A stretch of 35,814 nucleotides of DNA from Roseburia sp. GTDB lineage: Bacteria; Bacillota; Clostridia; Lachnospirales; Lachnospiraceae. The notes below the pieces were generated by a model. It saw only the letters and a list, made by a program, of their open reading frames with translations. It had not been told where the DNA came from and did no database searches. The stretch is from contig JAMPIG010000034.1 in the NCBI GenBank assembly GCA_023662875.1, positions 1 to 35,814 of the forward strand, read 5' to 3'. The position numbers and the translations under genes are program-made. Shown piece by piece: positions 14,305 through 23,615 of the stretch. The first letter of the stretch is position 1. Each line of letters starts with the position of its first letter.

Positions 14305-15846
14305 TCATCTATCCCCCTTGATCAGCAGGAGATAATTCCCAAACAGATAAGCTCCCGTTTCCTCCCCCTCCTCAAGCCCTAACAACTCCAGCATAGCCTC
14401 CTTCTGCCATCCATAGCATAACACTGCACCTACCCTTTCCAGATCGAACGAATCCCCTGCGCCGCCCGCCAGCTGCACCTTATTCTCAACCGCACCATTC
14501 GTCCAGCTGTACGCCACAGAGCGTCCATGCACCTCCAGCCAGCATTCAGAAGACAGATTCAATTCATCATCGTAAAACGCACATAATATCTCATCGTCTT
14601 CTACAGTCTGGGCGCACACTTCCTCGAAAAACAAGGAAACGTTTCTTCCGTCCTCCGCATACCGCACAGCTCCATCATAAGCCGTCCTCACACCGCTTCC
14701 CACCAACCATAGCATGGCTGCATAAAAAACCATTCTATGAACCTGATCCTTTTCAAATAGCGGATACAGCGCAAATATGAAAAGAAACACGTATAGCACC
14801 GTGTATGGTATCATATATCTTTCCCACATGCCGCTCTTTGCATGACCTACGAGCTGCACCGCCATAGCGCAGCCGCTGATCAAGATCAATCCGCCGTACT
14901 TCCTCAGCCATGCCCTATTCACATTCCTGTAACACATAACCGCCAGCAAAAGAAGCAAAATTCCTATATCTGTATATGTCTTCGTATGCTGGAATACGCT
15001 GGACAGAATTCCCCGTTTATATTCCCACAAAGCGGTTTCGCTGTTAAATCCGGCATAGCTTACCTTATCCACACCGACCCGAAATAAAATCATTCCCACG
15101 TTGACCAGCATAGCCAGGGAAATCAGCCCGCACGGGATAAGATTTCCCTTCAAACAACGCAAAAAATGTCCTTTTTCCGGCGTTTTTCTCTCATCGCAGT
15201 ATTCCAGCCAAAATTTCAGCAGGATAAATACCGGCATAATCAATGTAAAACTCTCTTTTACGAGCCCGCAGGATACCCCCCCCCAAACAATGAACAGATT
15301 GTAAGGCCAGCTTCTGAATTTACCGTAATATGCCTGGGCAGCGATCAGCCAGAACGTAAACGCCGCCAGCAGCAATCCGGTATTTTCCTGATTAGCGCTG
15401 CGAAACCATGGCGTAAATTGTGCTCCCAGCATAATCACACACGGCACCAGTGCGCTGATAATTCTGTTATACCTCATACGCCTGGACATCCAATATAAAA
15501 GACAGAACGCCAGAATTCCCTTAAGCATGGTATAACAGTTCCAAGGATAAAGGTCGCTTCCAAAAAAATATGTAACGATAACTCGTTCCGCCCAATATAA
15601 CGGACGGTATCTCCAGTGCAGGTCGTTCCGCATATATGCCACAACGGCCTGTCCCAGCGTTGTCGTACCGTCCTGAAATGCTTTTTCGATTCGGATCAAT
15701 TCATGATCGTCCGCAAAATGGTAGCCGGAAGCCAGCGTTCCAGCCCGGCTCAATATGCCGTACATAACGATAATCGCAAAAAAGAGGATTAGTATACCCT
15801 CCAGCCATTCCGGTATTCGCAAGTTGAGCTCTTTTATTTTCTTCAT
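14305..15846 (-). CDS. Polytopic membrane protein, GT-C glycosyltransferase-like
   Basis: This 513-residue protein has about ten hydrophobic segments in its first 385 residues, followed by a soluble C-terminal domain of about 125 residues. The first extracytoplasmic loop contains HFADDHELIRIEKAF. An acidic pair at this position is the hallmark of GT-C fold glycosyltransferases, which use lipid-linked sugar donors at the outer membrane face. No specific family is recognised and the substrate is unknown. The only plausible ATG (15846) has AAAAGG immediately next to it, an unusually tight spacing, so translation may be weak. The gene is moderately AT-richer than its neighbours and stands alone, which is compatible with transfer. 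Confidence 0.6.
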   Translation of the reverse strand: MKKIKELNLRIPEWLEGILILFFAIIVMYGILSRAGTLASGYHFADDHELIRIEKAFQDGTTTLGQAVVAYMRNDLHWRYRPLYWAERVIVTYFFGSDLYPWNCYTMLKGILAFCLLYWMSRRMRYNRIISALVPCVIMLGAQFTPWFRSANQENTGLLLAAFTFWLIAAQAYYGKFRSWPYNLFIVWGGVSCGLVKESFTLIMPVFILLKFWLEYCDERKTPEKGHFLRCLKGNLIPCGLISLAMLVNVGMILFRVGVDKVSYAGFNSETALWEYKRGILSSVFQHTKTYTDIGILLLLLAVMCYRNVNRAWLRKYGGLILISGCAMAVQLVGHAKSGMWERYMIPYTVLYVFLFIFALYPLFEKDQVHRMVFYAAMLWLVGSGVRTAYDGAVRYAEDGRNVSLFFEEVCAQTVEDDEILCAFYDDELNLSSECWLEVHGRSVAYSWTNGAVENKVQLAGGAGDSFDLERVGAVLCYGWQKEAMLELLGLEEGEETGAYLFGNYLLLIKGDR

Positions 15847-16029
15847 CCTTTTCTTATCAGCAGATTTACTCCACCGCCTCCTGCTTCTCTATTCTACCTT
15901 AGCCGAGGGCATTTCGCAATTCTTTTTATTCCCAGCCAAAATTTTTGCTGCTTCTCTCAGACGGAATTGTAATGAACCAAAAGATCCCGTATACGACGGT
16001 TCGTCATAGCGAAATTGCCGATAGTAAAG

Positions 16030-16068
16030 TAAATTGCACATATCAAAAAAGCCGCCGCCCGCCTCAGG
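16030..16068 (-). terminator. Possible terminator at the end of the XRE regulator
   Basis: On the minus strand, AAGCC ... GGCTT encloses a GC-rich interior overlapping the stop codon and is followed by TTTTTT. The stem is short, so this is tentative. The rest of the 15847-16063 spacer shows no gene. Confidence 0.4.
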
Positions 16069-17128
16069 CTTCCAGACTCCTCCGCAGCCTGTATACCAGC
16101 GCCTGAAATCGCATTTCTTCCCGCATGGGCTCCAGCGCCTCGTCCGTCTCCAGCGCGCGGAGAATCGCCAGCCGCAGCTCCCGGCTTACCTCCAGCTTCT
16201 CCGGTTCGGGCGAGACGCCCGGACGGAATAACAGCGGATTCGGCGGCATCGCCGGGCTTGTGACACGGTCGGTCAGCTCCTCCAGATACTCCAGCGCCTT
16301 TTCCCGCTCTCCCTGACGCAGCGAAACCTCCGCAAACACTCCGGCCTCCATGCATCCGCCTACCCGGAAAATCCGGCTCACCTTCCGCAACACGTTGCAG
16401 ATTTCCTCCGTCCGCTCCGGGTCTGTGGCAAACTCCTCTCCCAGCATACTCATCAGGCAGGTCTGCACCTTGCCCACCAGCTCATAAAGCTGCCTCTGCG
16501 CCGTCTCCAGAGCCTTTTCCCGCTCCCCCTTCTTCCGATAAAGCTGAATCCAAAGAGAGGTAAAGTCTCCCGCTGTCCGGTTTTCCCGCAGCAGCTCCTC
16601 CGCCTTTTCCAGCCGTCCGTCCGCAAGCTCCAGAGAGACCAGCATCGATACTGCCTGAAGGTAAAAAGCCGGATCGCCGCTGTCCAGAACCGCCTGGCAG
16701 AGCTCCTTCTTTTTCTTCCTCCAGCGCTCCCTGTCCTCCCCGCTTCCGGAGTCCGTCATCTCAAAAATACTCAATACCGCTGTGACCTGGAATTTCAGCG
16801 GAATACTCGATGGATAATCCCGCAGGAGGCCGTTCACCTTCTCCTCTGCCTCCGCCAGATGTCCCTCCCGCTCCAGCCCCACAATCTCCTCCATACAGAC
16901 GCCCAGTCTCTCCTCTGACAGTTCCTCCTCGAAGGACAGCAGAAAGTCCACATCCGTCCCCAACGCCTTTGCCAGCGGACAGAGCAGCATAATATCCGGA
17001 TACGATCTGTCCGTCTCCCACTTGCTCACAGCCGGAGCCGATACGCCAAGCGCCTCCGCCAGCTGCTCCTGAGTTATCCCTTTCCCCCTGCGCAGCTCCG
17101 CTATCTTCTCTCCAATCTTTAACTCCAT
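16064..17128 (-). CDS. XRE-family transcriptional regulator with helical C-terminal domain
   Basis: This is a 354-residue protein. Residues about 1-65 form a classic XRE/Cro helix-turn-helix: IAELRRGKGITQEQLAEALG, then VSAPAVSKWETDRSYPD. The remainder is alpha-helical and TPR-like (for example GRLEKAEELLRENRTAGD), resembling regulators that bind a peptide or protein through a helical solenoid. The frame is open to 17254, but the ATG at 17128 starts the HTH and has AAAGGAA upstream, and the promoter lies within the longer frame. Targets are unknown. The promoter -10 region contains a short ACTATAGT palindrome that could be an autoregulatory site. Confidence 0.82.
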   Translation of the reverse strand: MELKIGEKIAELRRGKGITQEQLAEALGVSAPAVSKWETDRSYPDIMLLCPLAKALGTDVDFLLSFEEELSEERLGVCMEEIVGLEREGHLAEAEEKVNGLLRDYPSSIPLKFQVTAVLSIFEMTDSGSGEDRERWRKKKKELCQAVLDSGDPAFYLQAVSMLVSLELADGRLEKAEELLRENRTAGDFTSLWIQLYRKKGEREKALETAQRQLYELVGKVQTCLMSMLGEEFATDPERTEEICNVLRKVSRIFRVGGCMEAGVFAEVSLRQGEREKALEYLEELTDRVTSPAMPPNPLLFRPGVSPEPEKLEVSRELRLAILRALETDEALEPMREEMRFQALVYRLRRSLEA

Positions 17129-17167
17129 CTTTTTTCGTTCCTTTCCCGTTTTCCGGCCGGTAACTAT

Positions 17168-17196
17168 AGTATAGCCAAAGCAGCTCCGTCCCGCAA
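17168..17196 (-). promoter_or_regulatory. Sigma-A promoter of the XRE gene
   Basis: On the minus strand, TTGCGG (17191-17196) and TATACT (17168-17173) are spaced by 17 bp, about 40 nt upstream of the ATG at 17128. Confidence 0.65.
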
Positions 17197-17259
17197 TGGA
17201 GGGAAAGTTAATCGGAAGGAAGATTTTCTTAACCGGCAGGAATCCTGACATCATTTTAC

Positions 17260-18927
17260 CTACGGCACCGCCAGCACCGCCACCGAGTACTCCGGCAGGG
17301 TAAGGCTCTGCCCGTCCAACGAAACCGGCGTATCTCCGGATACCAGCGTAGCCTCCAGCATTTCCGCCTTCAGAGCCGTCCCGTCCTCCAGGGCAATCTG
17401 ACTTAAATCCACCGTCCTCACGGTAGAGGAAATATTGTAAATCAGTACCGCCCGCTCCCCTTCCCAGGTCTTCAGCAGGCCGCAGAGCTCCTTGTCGCAG
17501 AGGCTGCCGATCTGCTCCGTCGTCCCCTTCCGGATCGCCGGAAACTGATTTCGCAGGCGGATCAGATTCTTATACCAGGTATAGAGAGAGGCTTCGTCCG
17601 TTATCTGCTCCTCCAGCGCGGGATAGGTCTGTTTTATGCTCCCGTCCGCGTCCGCGGGGCCCTTGCACATTCCGTCGCTCTTTTCCGCCGTCCAGCGCAT
17701 CCCGATCCGCTTGTTCTCATCCTTGCCGCTGCCCAGCATCCCGATTTCGTCCCCGTAATACAGGAAGGCGTTGCCGCTCATGGTCATATTCAACGCCCCG
17801 GCCATCTTGACCTGCTGTTCGGCCCATTCGCCCGTAAAATAGCCCGCGGAGCGATCCATGTCATGATTGCTGTAGAAGGGCGCGTTGACATAATCCGGGT
17901 TCTGCTCCGCAAAACGCTGCTCGCCCCGCACGACGAAGGCGGCGTAATCCCCCGCGGCCTTCTGTCCCGATGCAAACTTGCTGATATTGCCGGTGCTGTC
18001 CGCGAAGGAAAAGTCGAACAGGCTGTCTATCCCGCTGGCGTAATAGGGCGCGTATTCCGTCTGGGCAAGCCAGGCCTCCCCCACCAGATAGGCGTTCGGC
18101 TCGATTCCCTTGACCATATCGTTAAACCAGGTCAGAATCTCTACGTTGGCCGCCGTGTCACCGCTCACAAACTCCTTCACCGCGTCCAGCCGAAAACCGG
18201 AAACCCCTTTCTCCAGCCAGAAGCGGCAGATCTCCTCGAACTCCGCCCGCACCCTCTCGTTATTCAGGTTCAAATCCGGCATCTCCGACCAGAAGCCCGC
18301 CTCGTAATACCAGTCCGTATTGCCCAGCCGGGAGTATCCGGACTGGATTCCCTTGTGGAAATGATAATAATCCACATAAGGACAAGCCTCCGGATCCGGC
18401 TCCCCGTCCCCCAGCTCCTTCAGATAGTCGCAGGCCGCCACAAACCAGGGATGCTTCGAGGAGGTATGATTCATCACCAGGTCGATGATCAGATTGATAT
18501 TCCGCTCCCTGCAGGCGGCGACCAGGCTCTCGAAATCCTCCATAGTCCCGTAGGCCGGATCGATTGCCAGATAATCCGTCACGTCATATTTATGGTAGGT
18601 GGGCGAGGGCATGATCGGCATCAGCCAGATTCCCGTAATCCCCAGATCAGAGTCCGTCGTATTGTCCCCGTCGTTCAGGTAGTCCAGCTTCTGCTCCACC
18701 CCGGCGAGATCCCCGATCCCGTCGCCGTCACTGTCCCAAAAAGAGTACACAAAAATTTCATAGAAGGTGCGGTATTTATCCTCCGGCGCAAGGGTCTGTA
18801 CTTCTCTGGAGGACACCAGACTCCCTCCGGAATAGATCTCCGCCTTCTTCCCGCAGCCGGTCAGCAGCGCGGCAATTAAAAGCCCTGTGATCAGGCAGAC
18901 TGCCTGTTTTCTGTTTTTTCTTTTCAT
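17260..18927 (-). CDS. Lipoprotein alpha-amylase family enzyme (GH13)
   Basis: This is a 555-residue surface lipoprotein with signal LITGLLIAALLTGC. The GH13 catalytic barrel contains FVYSFWDSDGDGIGDL, DLVMNHTS (region I), GFRLDAVK with the nucleophile Asp (region II), VGEAW with the acid/base Glu (region III) and YSNHDMDR (region IV). A beta-sandwich C-domain follows. It should hydrolyse alpha-1,4 linkages of malto-oligosaccharides or starch outside the cell; exact specificity is unknown. The ATG at 18927 has AGGAG 7 nt upstream and overlaps the preceding stop codon as ATGA, so it is translationally coupled to the debranching enzyme. It is the last gene of the alpha-glucan operon. Confidence 0.88.
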   Translation of the reverse strand: MKRKNRKQAVCLITGLLIAALLTGCGKKAEIYSGGSLVSSREVQTLAPEDKYRTFYEIFVYSFWDSDGDGIGDLAGVEQKLDYLNDGDNTTDSDLGITGIWLMPIMPSPTYHKYDVTDYLAIDPAYGTMEDFESLVAACRERNINLIIDLVMNHTSSKHPWFVAACDYLKELGDGEPDPEACPYVDYYHFHKGIQSGYSRLGNTDWYYEAGFWSEMPDLNLNNERVRAEFEEICRFWLEKGVSGFRLDAVKEFVSGDTAANVEILTWFNDMVKGIEPNAYLVGEAWLAQTEYAPYYASGIDSLFDFSFADSTGNISKFASGQKAAGDYAAFVVRGEQRFAEQNPDYVNAPFYSNHDMDRSAGYFTGEWAEQQVKMAGALNMTMSGNAFLYYGDEIGMLGSGKDENKRIGMRWTAEKSDGMCKGPADADGSIKQTYPALEEQITDEASLYTWYKNLIRLRNQFPAIRKGTTEQIGSLCDKELCGLLKTWEGERAVLIYNISSTVRTVDLSQIALEDGTALKAEMLEATLVSGDTPVSLDGQSLTLPEYSVAVLAVP

Positions 18928-21062
18928 CTTTCTACTCCTTTGCACGCATCGTAAACCCGCAGGATCTCGCCCACGCTCCAGGCCTGGGCCAAGCACCCCT
19001 TCGAGGAGACCGGCCGTCCGCCGTCGTAAATCTCCGGGAGCTGGCCGATACAGCCCTCCCGCAGCACGGCGGCAACGCTCTCCAGCTGCTCCCTGACCCG
19101 CCGCACCGCCTCCGGCTTATAATCGTTGACCTTCAGATAGGCCAGGTAATATCCTCCCAGCGGGAAGGTCCAGACCGTCCCCTGATGATAAGCCAGATCC
19201 CGTTTCATCAGCTCCCCGCCGTAAAAGGGCTGAAACTGAGGATCCTCCGGCGCAAGGCTCCGCAGCCCCAGGGGCGTGTAGAGCTTGCGGTATACCGTTT
19301 CCACCACCCTTTTCTCCTGCTCCCGATCCAGCAGGGAGAAGGGCAGGGACACCGCCCAGATCTGATTGCAGCGAATCTGGTTTTCCGGAGAGCCTTTTCC
19401 GGAATCCTCTTCTATCTCCGACTTCCCGCCGCTCGGCCCTCTTCCCACCTCAGACCTTTCGCCGCTGATTTTGTCTTTCATTTCCGACTTCCCGCCGCTC
19501 AGCTCCTCTCCGTCGCCGAGATCAAAGCTTACTTCCGACTTGCCCGTGGCAGCTCCCCGCGTCCCCGTCGTCAGCACATCCTTCAGGCAGCCCGCCTCCC
19601 CGTTCCAGAACTTCTCCCGGAAGCTCCTTCTTGTCCGCTCCGCCAGCTCCCGGTATTCCCGCTGCCGTTTCCCATCCTCCGGCGCAAGCCTTCCTGCGAA
19701 CTGTTCCATGATGCGGAGCGCATTATACCAATAGGCATTGATCTCCACGGGCTTCCCGTGGCGGGGCGTAGGGAGAATGTCCCCGATCCGCACGTCCATC
19801 CAGGTCACCTGGTCAAAGCCCTCCCCCGCGTAAATCAGCCCGTCCTCGTCCATACCGATGTGAAACAGCGTTCCCCCGCGGTACTTTTCGATAATCTCTT
19901 CCATCACCGGCCAGGCTTTTTTTAAAAATTCCAGGTCTTCCGTTTTCCGCTCGTACTCATATACCGCCAGGATAAAGAGCAGCGCAGCGTCCGCCGTATT
20001 GTACCGGGGTTCCTGGGTTCCCTCCGGGAAGAGATTCGGCATCAGCCCCTCTCTGCAATAGCCCAGAAAGGTTTGCAGGATGCTCTTCGCCGTCTCATAC
20101 TGCCCCGTACTGATACAGCAGCCTGTCAGCGCGATCATGGTATCCCGCCCCCAGTCCTCAAAAAAGGGGAAGCCCGCCAGGATTGTCAGCCCCTCCGTAG
20201 AGGCCCGGCGGGAAATAAACTGCGCCGCCGCGGCCGCCAGCTCCCCCGCGGTCTCATCCCCAAATCCCGCCTTCCGCCGAACCGCCTCCCTCTCCGCGGT
20301 CAGCCGCTCCCGAATCTGAAGACAGGATACCCGGATGGGTTCTGTGCCGTAGATCATCTCGCCCTCCAGCTCCCGGCCGGGCTCGACCCGGAAGGTAACG
20401 CTGTGGTTTACGGCGGTGCAGCCGGTCTCCGCCCTGCCGTCGCAGACGTCGTAAGCGTACCGCAGCCCTTCCTCCAGCCGCAGCGGCAGCTCCTCGGCTT
20501 CTCCGTTGGTACAAAAAAAGAGGATTCTTCCCTTGGAGGTAATCCGCCCCGGCTCGAACCGGAAGGACTGCTCCCGGGAAAGGGTTCGTCCCTTCGGCAC
20601 AAACTCCAGATGCGGCAGCACCTGCAGCCTGACCGGCCTCCCGGAGCGATTCCGGATTTCATAAGAGATTCCGACAATATTGGCCCCCGGCATCAGCGCG
20701 ATCCGCTTATCGATCGCGACCCCCTCCGCCTCATAGCGCCAGAGGGGATAATCCTGATAGACAAAGGAGGAGAGGTAAAGGTATCCCTCCTCCCTTTTCT
20801 CCCGCTCCGTAAAGTCCTGGGAGGACAGTCGGAGCTGCTGGTCTCCCACCGTCAGGATTTCCTCCAGCCGATGGATCATGTTATAACGATGATTCGGCGC
20901 TTCCTCCGCCTGACAGCTCATCAGCACCGCGTGATCGTTCCGGCTGCAGGAGCCGATCATGGTGAGGGAGGAAAAACCGCCCAGCCCGTTCGTCATAAGA
21001 TAGCAGTTTTCCTCTCCCCGCTCAAAGGTCTTAAAGTCCTGTCTGCCGTAGACAAATCTCAT
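18924..21062 (-). CDS. Glycogen debranching enzyme (amylo-alpha-1,6-glucosidase)
   Basis: This is a 712-residue protein. The N-terminal domain begins with YLMTNGLGGFSSLT and has SCSRNDHAVL, typical of bacterial debranching enzymes of the GDE family (GH133-like). The (alpha/alpha)6 catalytic domain has GFPFFEDWGRDTMIAL, FPEGTQEPRYNTADA and the C-terminal YHQGTVWTFPLG. No signal peptide is seen, so it is cytoplasmic and likely removes alpha-1,6 branch stubs. A repetitive hydrophilic insertion of roughly 55 residues (about 500-560) splits the catalytic domain between CLKDVL and IRCNQIWAVS. Its start lies 32 nt inside the 3' end of the pullulanase gene, and its stop overlaps the GH13 start. Confidence 0.85.
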   Translation of the reverse strand: MRFVYGRQDFKTFERGEENCYLMTNGLGGFSSLTMIGSCSRNDHAVLMSCQAEEAPNHRYNMIHRLEEILTVGDQQLRLSSQDFTEREKREEGYLYLSSFVYQDYPLWRYEAEGVAIDKRIALMPGANIVGISYEIRNRSGRPVRLQVLPHLEFVPKGRTLSREQSFRFEPGRITSKGRILFFCTNGEAEELPLRLEEGLRYAYDVCDGRAETGCTAVNHSVTFRVEPGRELEGEMIYGTEPIRVSCLQIRERLTAEREAVRRKAGFGDETAGELAAAAAQFISRRASTEGLTILAGFPFFEDWGRDTMIALTGCCISTGQYETAKSILQTFLGYCREGLMPNLFPEGTQEPRYNTADAALLFILAVYEYERKTEDLEFLKKAWPVMEEIIEKYRGGTLFHIGMDEDGLIYAGEGFDQVTWMDVRIGDILPTPRHGKPVEINAYWYNALRIMEQFAGRLAPEDGKRQREYRELAERTRRSFREKFWNGEAGCLKDVLTTGTRGAATGKSEVSFDLGDGEELSGGKSEMKDKISGERSEVGRGPSGGKSEIEEDSGKGSPENQIRCNQIWAVSLPFSLLDREQEKRVVETVYRKLYTPLGLRSLAPEDPQFQPFYGGELMKRDLAYHQGTVWTFPLGGYYLAYLKVNDYKPEAVRRVREQLESVAAVLREGCIGQLPEIYDGGRPVSSKGCLAQAWSVGEILRVYDACKGVER

Positions 21063-23184
21063 CTCTCCCGCCGCTCCTTCCTGATTCCCCGGCTCCCTGC
21101 GGGCATTCGCTTACGATTGCTTCCGGTTCTCCGCCTCTAAAGCCCTTTCTGCTCCGCCCTTTTTCCGTCCCCCTGCGGGAGTCTGTTCTTTGCTTCTCCT
21201 CCGTCCCGGAGCCCTTCCTGCCCAGTATCATCCCGCTGTGGGGCGGCAGCGTCACGCTGTCCCGGGCTTCCTTTCTGCAGTCCGCCTCCGCGCCGTCGGC
21301 CAGGATCTCCCAGTCTCCCGAGGGAAGCTCCAGCCGTCCGGGATCCGCCGACGCGTTATAGATAATGAAGAGTCGGCTCCACTCCGAGCCCTGCCCTCCG
21401 CCGTTCTCCACAAAGAACGATACCAGGCCTTCCCTGTGGACGGTTCTGCCGCCGATCCGTCGAACCGCCTCCGCCGATTTATCGCAGAGCCCCGGCAGCT
21501 TCTTGCGCAGGGCGATCAGTCCCTTATAGTAATCCAACAGCTCCCGGAACCTGACCGTTCTTTTCCAGTCCAGCATATTAATCTCCGGCGCGGAGCGGAA
21601 GCTGTTATCCTCCCCCAGCTTCGTCCTGCCGAACTCCTCCCCCGCCTGGAAAAAAATGTGTCCCTGGCAGGTAAAGTAAATCAGCGCTACCAGCTTATTC
21701 CGGGCGAGAAGATCGGGGTAAGGCTCCTCAAAAACCGCCCTGTCCTCCAGCTCGCTCTCCTCCCGCATCGTACAGAGCAGCTTATCCCAGAGGGTATGAT
21801 TGTCGTGGGCGGAGACATAGTTCATCACCTGGCTGCAGCTTCTGGGGCTAAAGCCTTCCGCGTTCTCCCGCCAGCCCGTCACCGCCTCCAGAATCTGATT
21901 TTCCAGTCCCCGTCCGCCGTTGGCAAAGCCGGGAGCCCGGCGCAGGAAGACTCCTCCCTTGATCGCGTCCCTGGTGTCGTCGCAGAAAACCGCGATATTC
22001 TCATCCAGCCGCCCGATATTATCCTTCAGAGCCGCGTGGGTTCCCTCCTCCATGGGGGATTCCTTCGCGCGCCAGGGCTCCCCGTACATCAGCTTCTCCC
22101 CCGGGCCAAAGGCCTCGTCCAGCTCCCGCCGGATCCGGTTCATCAGCTCCGTCGTCAGCAGACCCATCAGATCGAAGCGGAAGCCGTCGATATGATATTC
22201 CCTGGCCCAATACATCACAGAGTCCGCGATATAGTTATCCACCATGGCCCTGCCCACCGCCAGATCGCTGCCGCAGGCCGAGCCGTCGGACAGGGAGCCG
22301 TCCTCGTATCTCCTGACATAGTAGCCGGGTGCCGTGCGCTCCAGCCAGGAGTCCGCCTCGTGGGTATGGTTATATACAACGTCCATCACCACCCGGATCC
22401 CGGCTCTGTGCAGCGCCTGCACCATCTCCTTACATTCCCGGATACGGACGGTTCCGTCCCGGGTATCCGTGGCAAAAGACCCCTCCGGCACATTGTAATT
22501 CACCGGGTCATACCCCCAGTTAAACTGTCCGTCGTCCGCCTCGTCCAGACAGCCGAAGTCAAAAAAAGGCAGAAGGTGGACGTGAGTAATCCCCAGCTCC
22601 TTCAGGTAGGCGACGCAGGTCGCCCCGCCCTCCCGCAGCCGGGAAGTCTCTACGGTAAACGCCTTGTATTTTCCCCGATATTCCCTCGGAACCCCGCTTT
22701 CCGGGTCATAGGAAAAATCCTTGATATGAACCTCATAGACCACATTCTCCGCCTGGTTCTCCGGCGGTCTGTCCTCCCGAAAGCCCTCCGGATCCGTCCG
22801 GGAGAGATCCACCGCCATACTCCTGCAGCCGTTCCTGCTGCAGGCCTTCGCATAGGGATCTGCCGTGCGCACCGTCTCCCCGCCGCGGTGGATCAGGTAA
22901 TCATAATAAATCCCGTGCAGATCTTCCGACAGCGTAACGCTCCAGGTTCCCTTTTCCCCCGCCGCCAGCGGTATCCTGCGGCATTCCTCCTCCGGCAGGC
23001 TGTCCCCTGGAAGTCTGCTGACGTCCGTCCCCTCCCGATAAAGACAGACCTCCGCCCCGTCCGCAAAAGGTGCCCAGATTCGAAAGGACGCGCTTCCGCC
23101 CCGGCACTCCGCTCCCAGATCCTTTCCCCGGTACTCGTACTCCCGATCAAATTCCTTCGTATACCGAAAACGACGACTGTTCAC
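21031..23184 (-). CDS. pulA: Type I pullulanase
   Basis: This is a 717-residue GH13 pullulanase. An N-terminal CBM48-like domain (SFRIWAPFADGAEVCLY) precedes the type I marker FNWGYDPVNYNVPEG. Catalytic regions are DVVYNHTH, GFRFDLMG (nucleophile), YGEPW (acid/base) and SAHDNHTLWD. It hydrolyses alpha-1,6 bonds in pullulan, amylopectin or limit dextrins. No signal peptide is visible, so it is probably intracellular. GTG at 23184 is the likely start, with AAAGGAG 10 nt upstream; the open frame reaches 23247 but without a good site. The last roughly 60 residues are a low-complexity Gly/Arg/Glu tail overlapping the debranching enzyme start. First gene of the operon. Confidence 0.88.
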   Translation of the reverse strand: MNSRRFRYTKEFDREYEYRGKDLGAECRGGSASFRIWAPFADGAEVCLYREGTDVSRLPGDSLPEEECRRIPLAAGEKGTWSVTLSEDLHGIYYDYLIHRGGETVRTADPYAKACSRNGCRSMAVDLSRTDPEGFREDRPPENQAENVVYEVHIKDFSYDPESGVPREYRGKYKAFTVETSRLREGGATCVAYLKELGITHVHLLPFFDFGCLDEADDGQFNWGYDPVNYNVPEGSFATDTRDGTVRIRECKEMVQALHRAGIRVVMDVVYNHTHEADSWLERTAPGYYVRRYEDGSLSDGSACGSDLAVGRAMVDNYIADSVMYWAREYHIDGFRFDLMGLLTTELMNRIRRELDEAFGPGEKLMYGEPWRAKESPMEEGTHAALKDNIGRLDENIAVFCDDTRDAIKGGVFLRRAPGFANGGRGLENQILEAVTGWRENAEGFSPRSCSQVMNYVSAHDNHTLWDKLLCTMREESELEDRAVFEEPYPDLLARNKLVALIYFTCQGHIFFQAGEEFGRTKLGEDNSFRSAPEINMLDWKRTVRFRELLDYYKGLIALRKKLPGLCDKSAEAVRRIGGRTVHREGLVSFFVENGGGQGSEWSRLFIIYNASADPGRLELPSGDWEILADGAEADCRKEARDSVTLPPHSGMILGRKGSGTEEKQRTDSRRGTEKGRSRKGFRGGEPEAIVSECPQGAGESGRSGGRDEICLRQTGL

Positions 23185-23204
23185 GCTATGGCTTCTCCTT
23201 TCTC

Positions 23205-23219
23205 GCAAATCGGTTTCGC
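23205..23219. promoter_or_regulatory. LacI-type operator candidate O1
   Basis: GCAAATCGGTTTCGC is a near-palindrome around a central CG, the usual form of LacI/MalR-family operators. It lies between the pulA promoter and its ribosome binding site, where bound repressor would block elongation. Confidence 0.55.
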
Positions 23220-23237
23220 AACATTTCCGATAACGTG

Positions 23238-23266
23238 ATAGTAACACACCGTCAACCTGCCGTCAA
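23238..23266 (-). promoter_or_regulatory. Promoter of the pulA operon
   Basis: On the minus strand, TTGACG (23261-23266) and TACTAT (23238-23243) are spaced by 17 bp. The predicted start of transcription is about 45 nt upstream of the GTG, with operator O1 in the leader. Confidence 0.65.
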
Positions 23267-23358
23267 TGATTCCAGTTGTGCATTCTATACAGTTTTAGCC
23301 TGTTACATTTTTGTTTTTGTGCATTTTGTCTTTCCAGACGAATCATTTTCCCTTCACA

Positions 23359-23368
23359 GTTTCGAAAC
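23359..23368. promoter_or_regulatory. LacI-type operator candidate O2
   Basis: GTTTCGAAAC is a perfect 10-bp palindrome with a central CG, located between the two divergent promoters. Confidence 0.4.
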
Positions 23369-23443
23369 CACCCGTTTGTTTTTTTCGTGGTGCCCGCCGT
23401 TTGAACAGCGAATTCATCGGACTTTTTCCTTCCTCCGACTTTC

Positions 23444-23457
23444 CGAAAACCGATTCG
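23444..23457. promoter_or_regulatory. LacI-type operator candidate O3
   Basis: CGAAAACCGATTCG resembles O1 read on the other strand (AAACCGATTT core). It sits just upstream of the regulator promoter, consistent with autoregulation. Confidence 0.4.
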
Positions 23458-23470
23458 TTTAGTGATTTCC

Positions 23471-23499
23471 TTGTCTTTTCAGGTTTTTCCTGTTATAAT
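23471..23499 (+). promoter_or_regulatory. Promoter of the LacI-family regulator
   Basis: TTGTCT (23471-23476) and a perfect TATAAT (23494-23499) are spaced by 17 bp. The transcript leader carries the small hairpin GTGCGC-TTTA-GCGCAC at 23557-23572. Confidence 0.7.
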
Positions 23500-23615
23500 A
23501 TAGCATATCTTTTCTCTCTGGTTCTGTCATGTTTCATAAAATTTTGCCATAATCTCGTGCGCTTTAGCGCACATGGAATCAGAAGTTGACACACCTTGAA
23601 AGGGGGCTTCCTTCG

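Noticed and set aside
21190-23238. 682-codon plus-strand open frame opposite pullulanase
   Set aside because: It is an antisense shadow in GC-rich coding DNA. It has no family motifs, and the minus strand encodes a complete pullulanase.
23557-23572. GTGCGC-TTTA-GCGCAC hairpin as a terminator or riboswitch
   Set aside because: The stem is only 6 bp, has no T-run and sits in the leader of the regulator gene; it is too short to assign a role.
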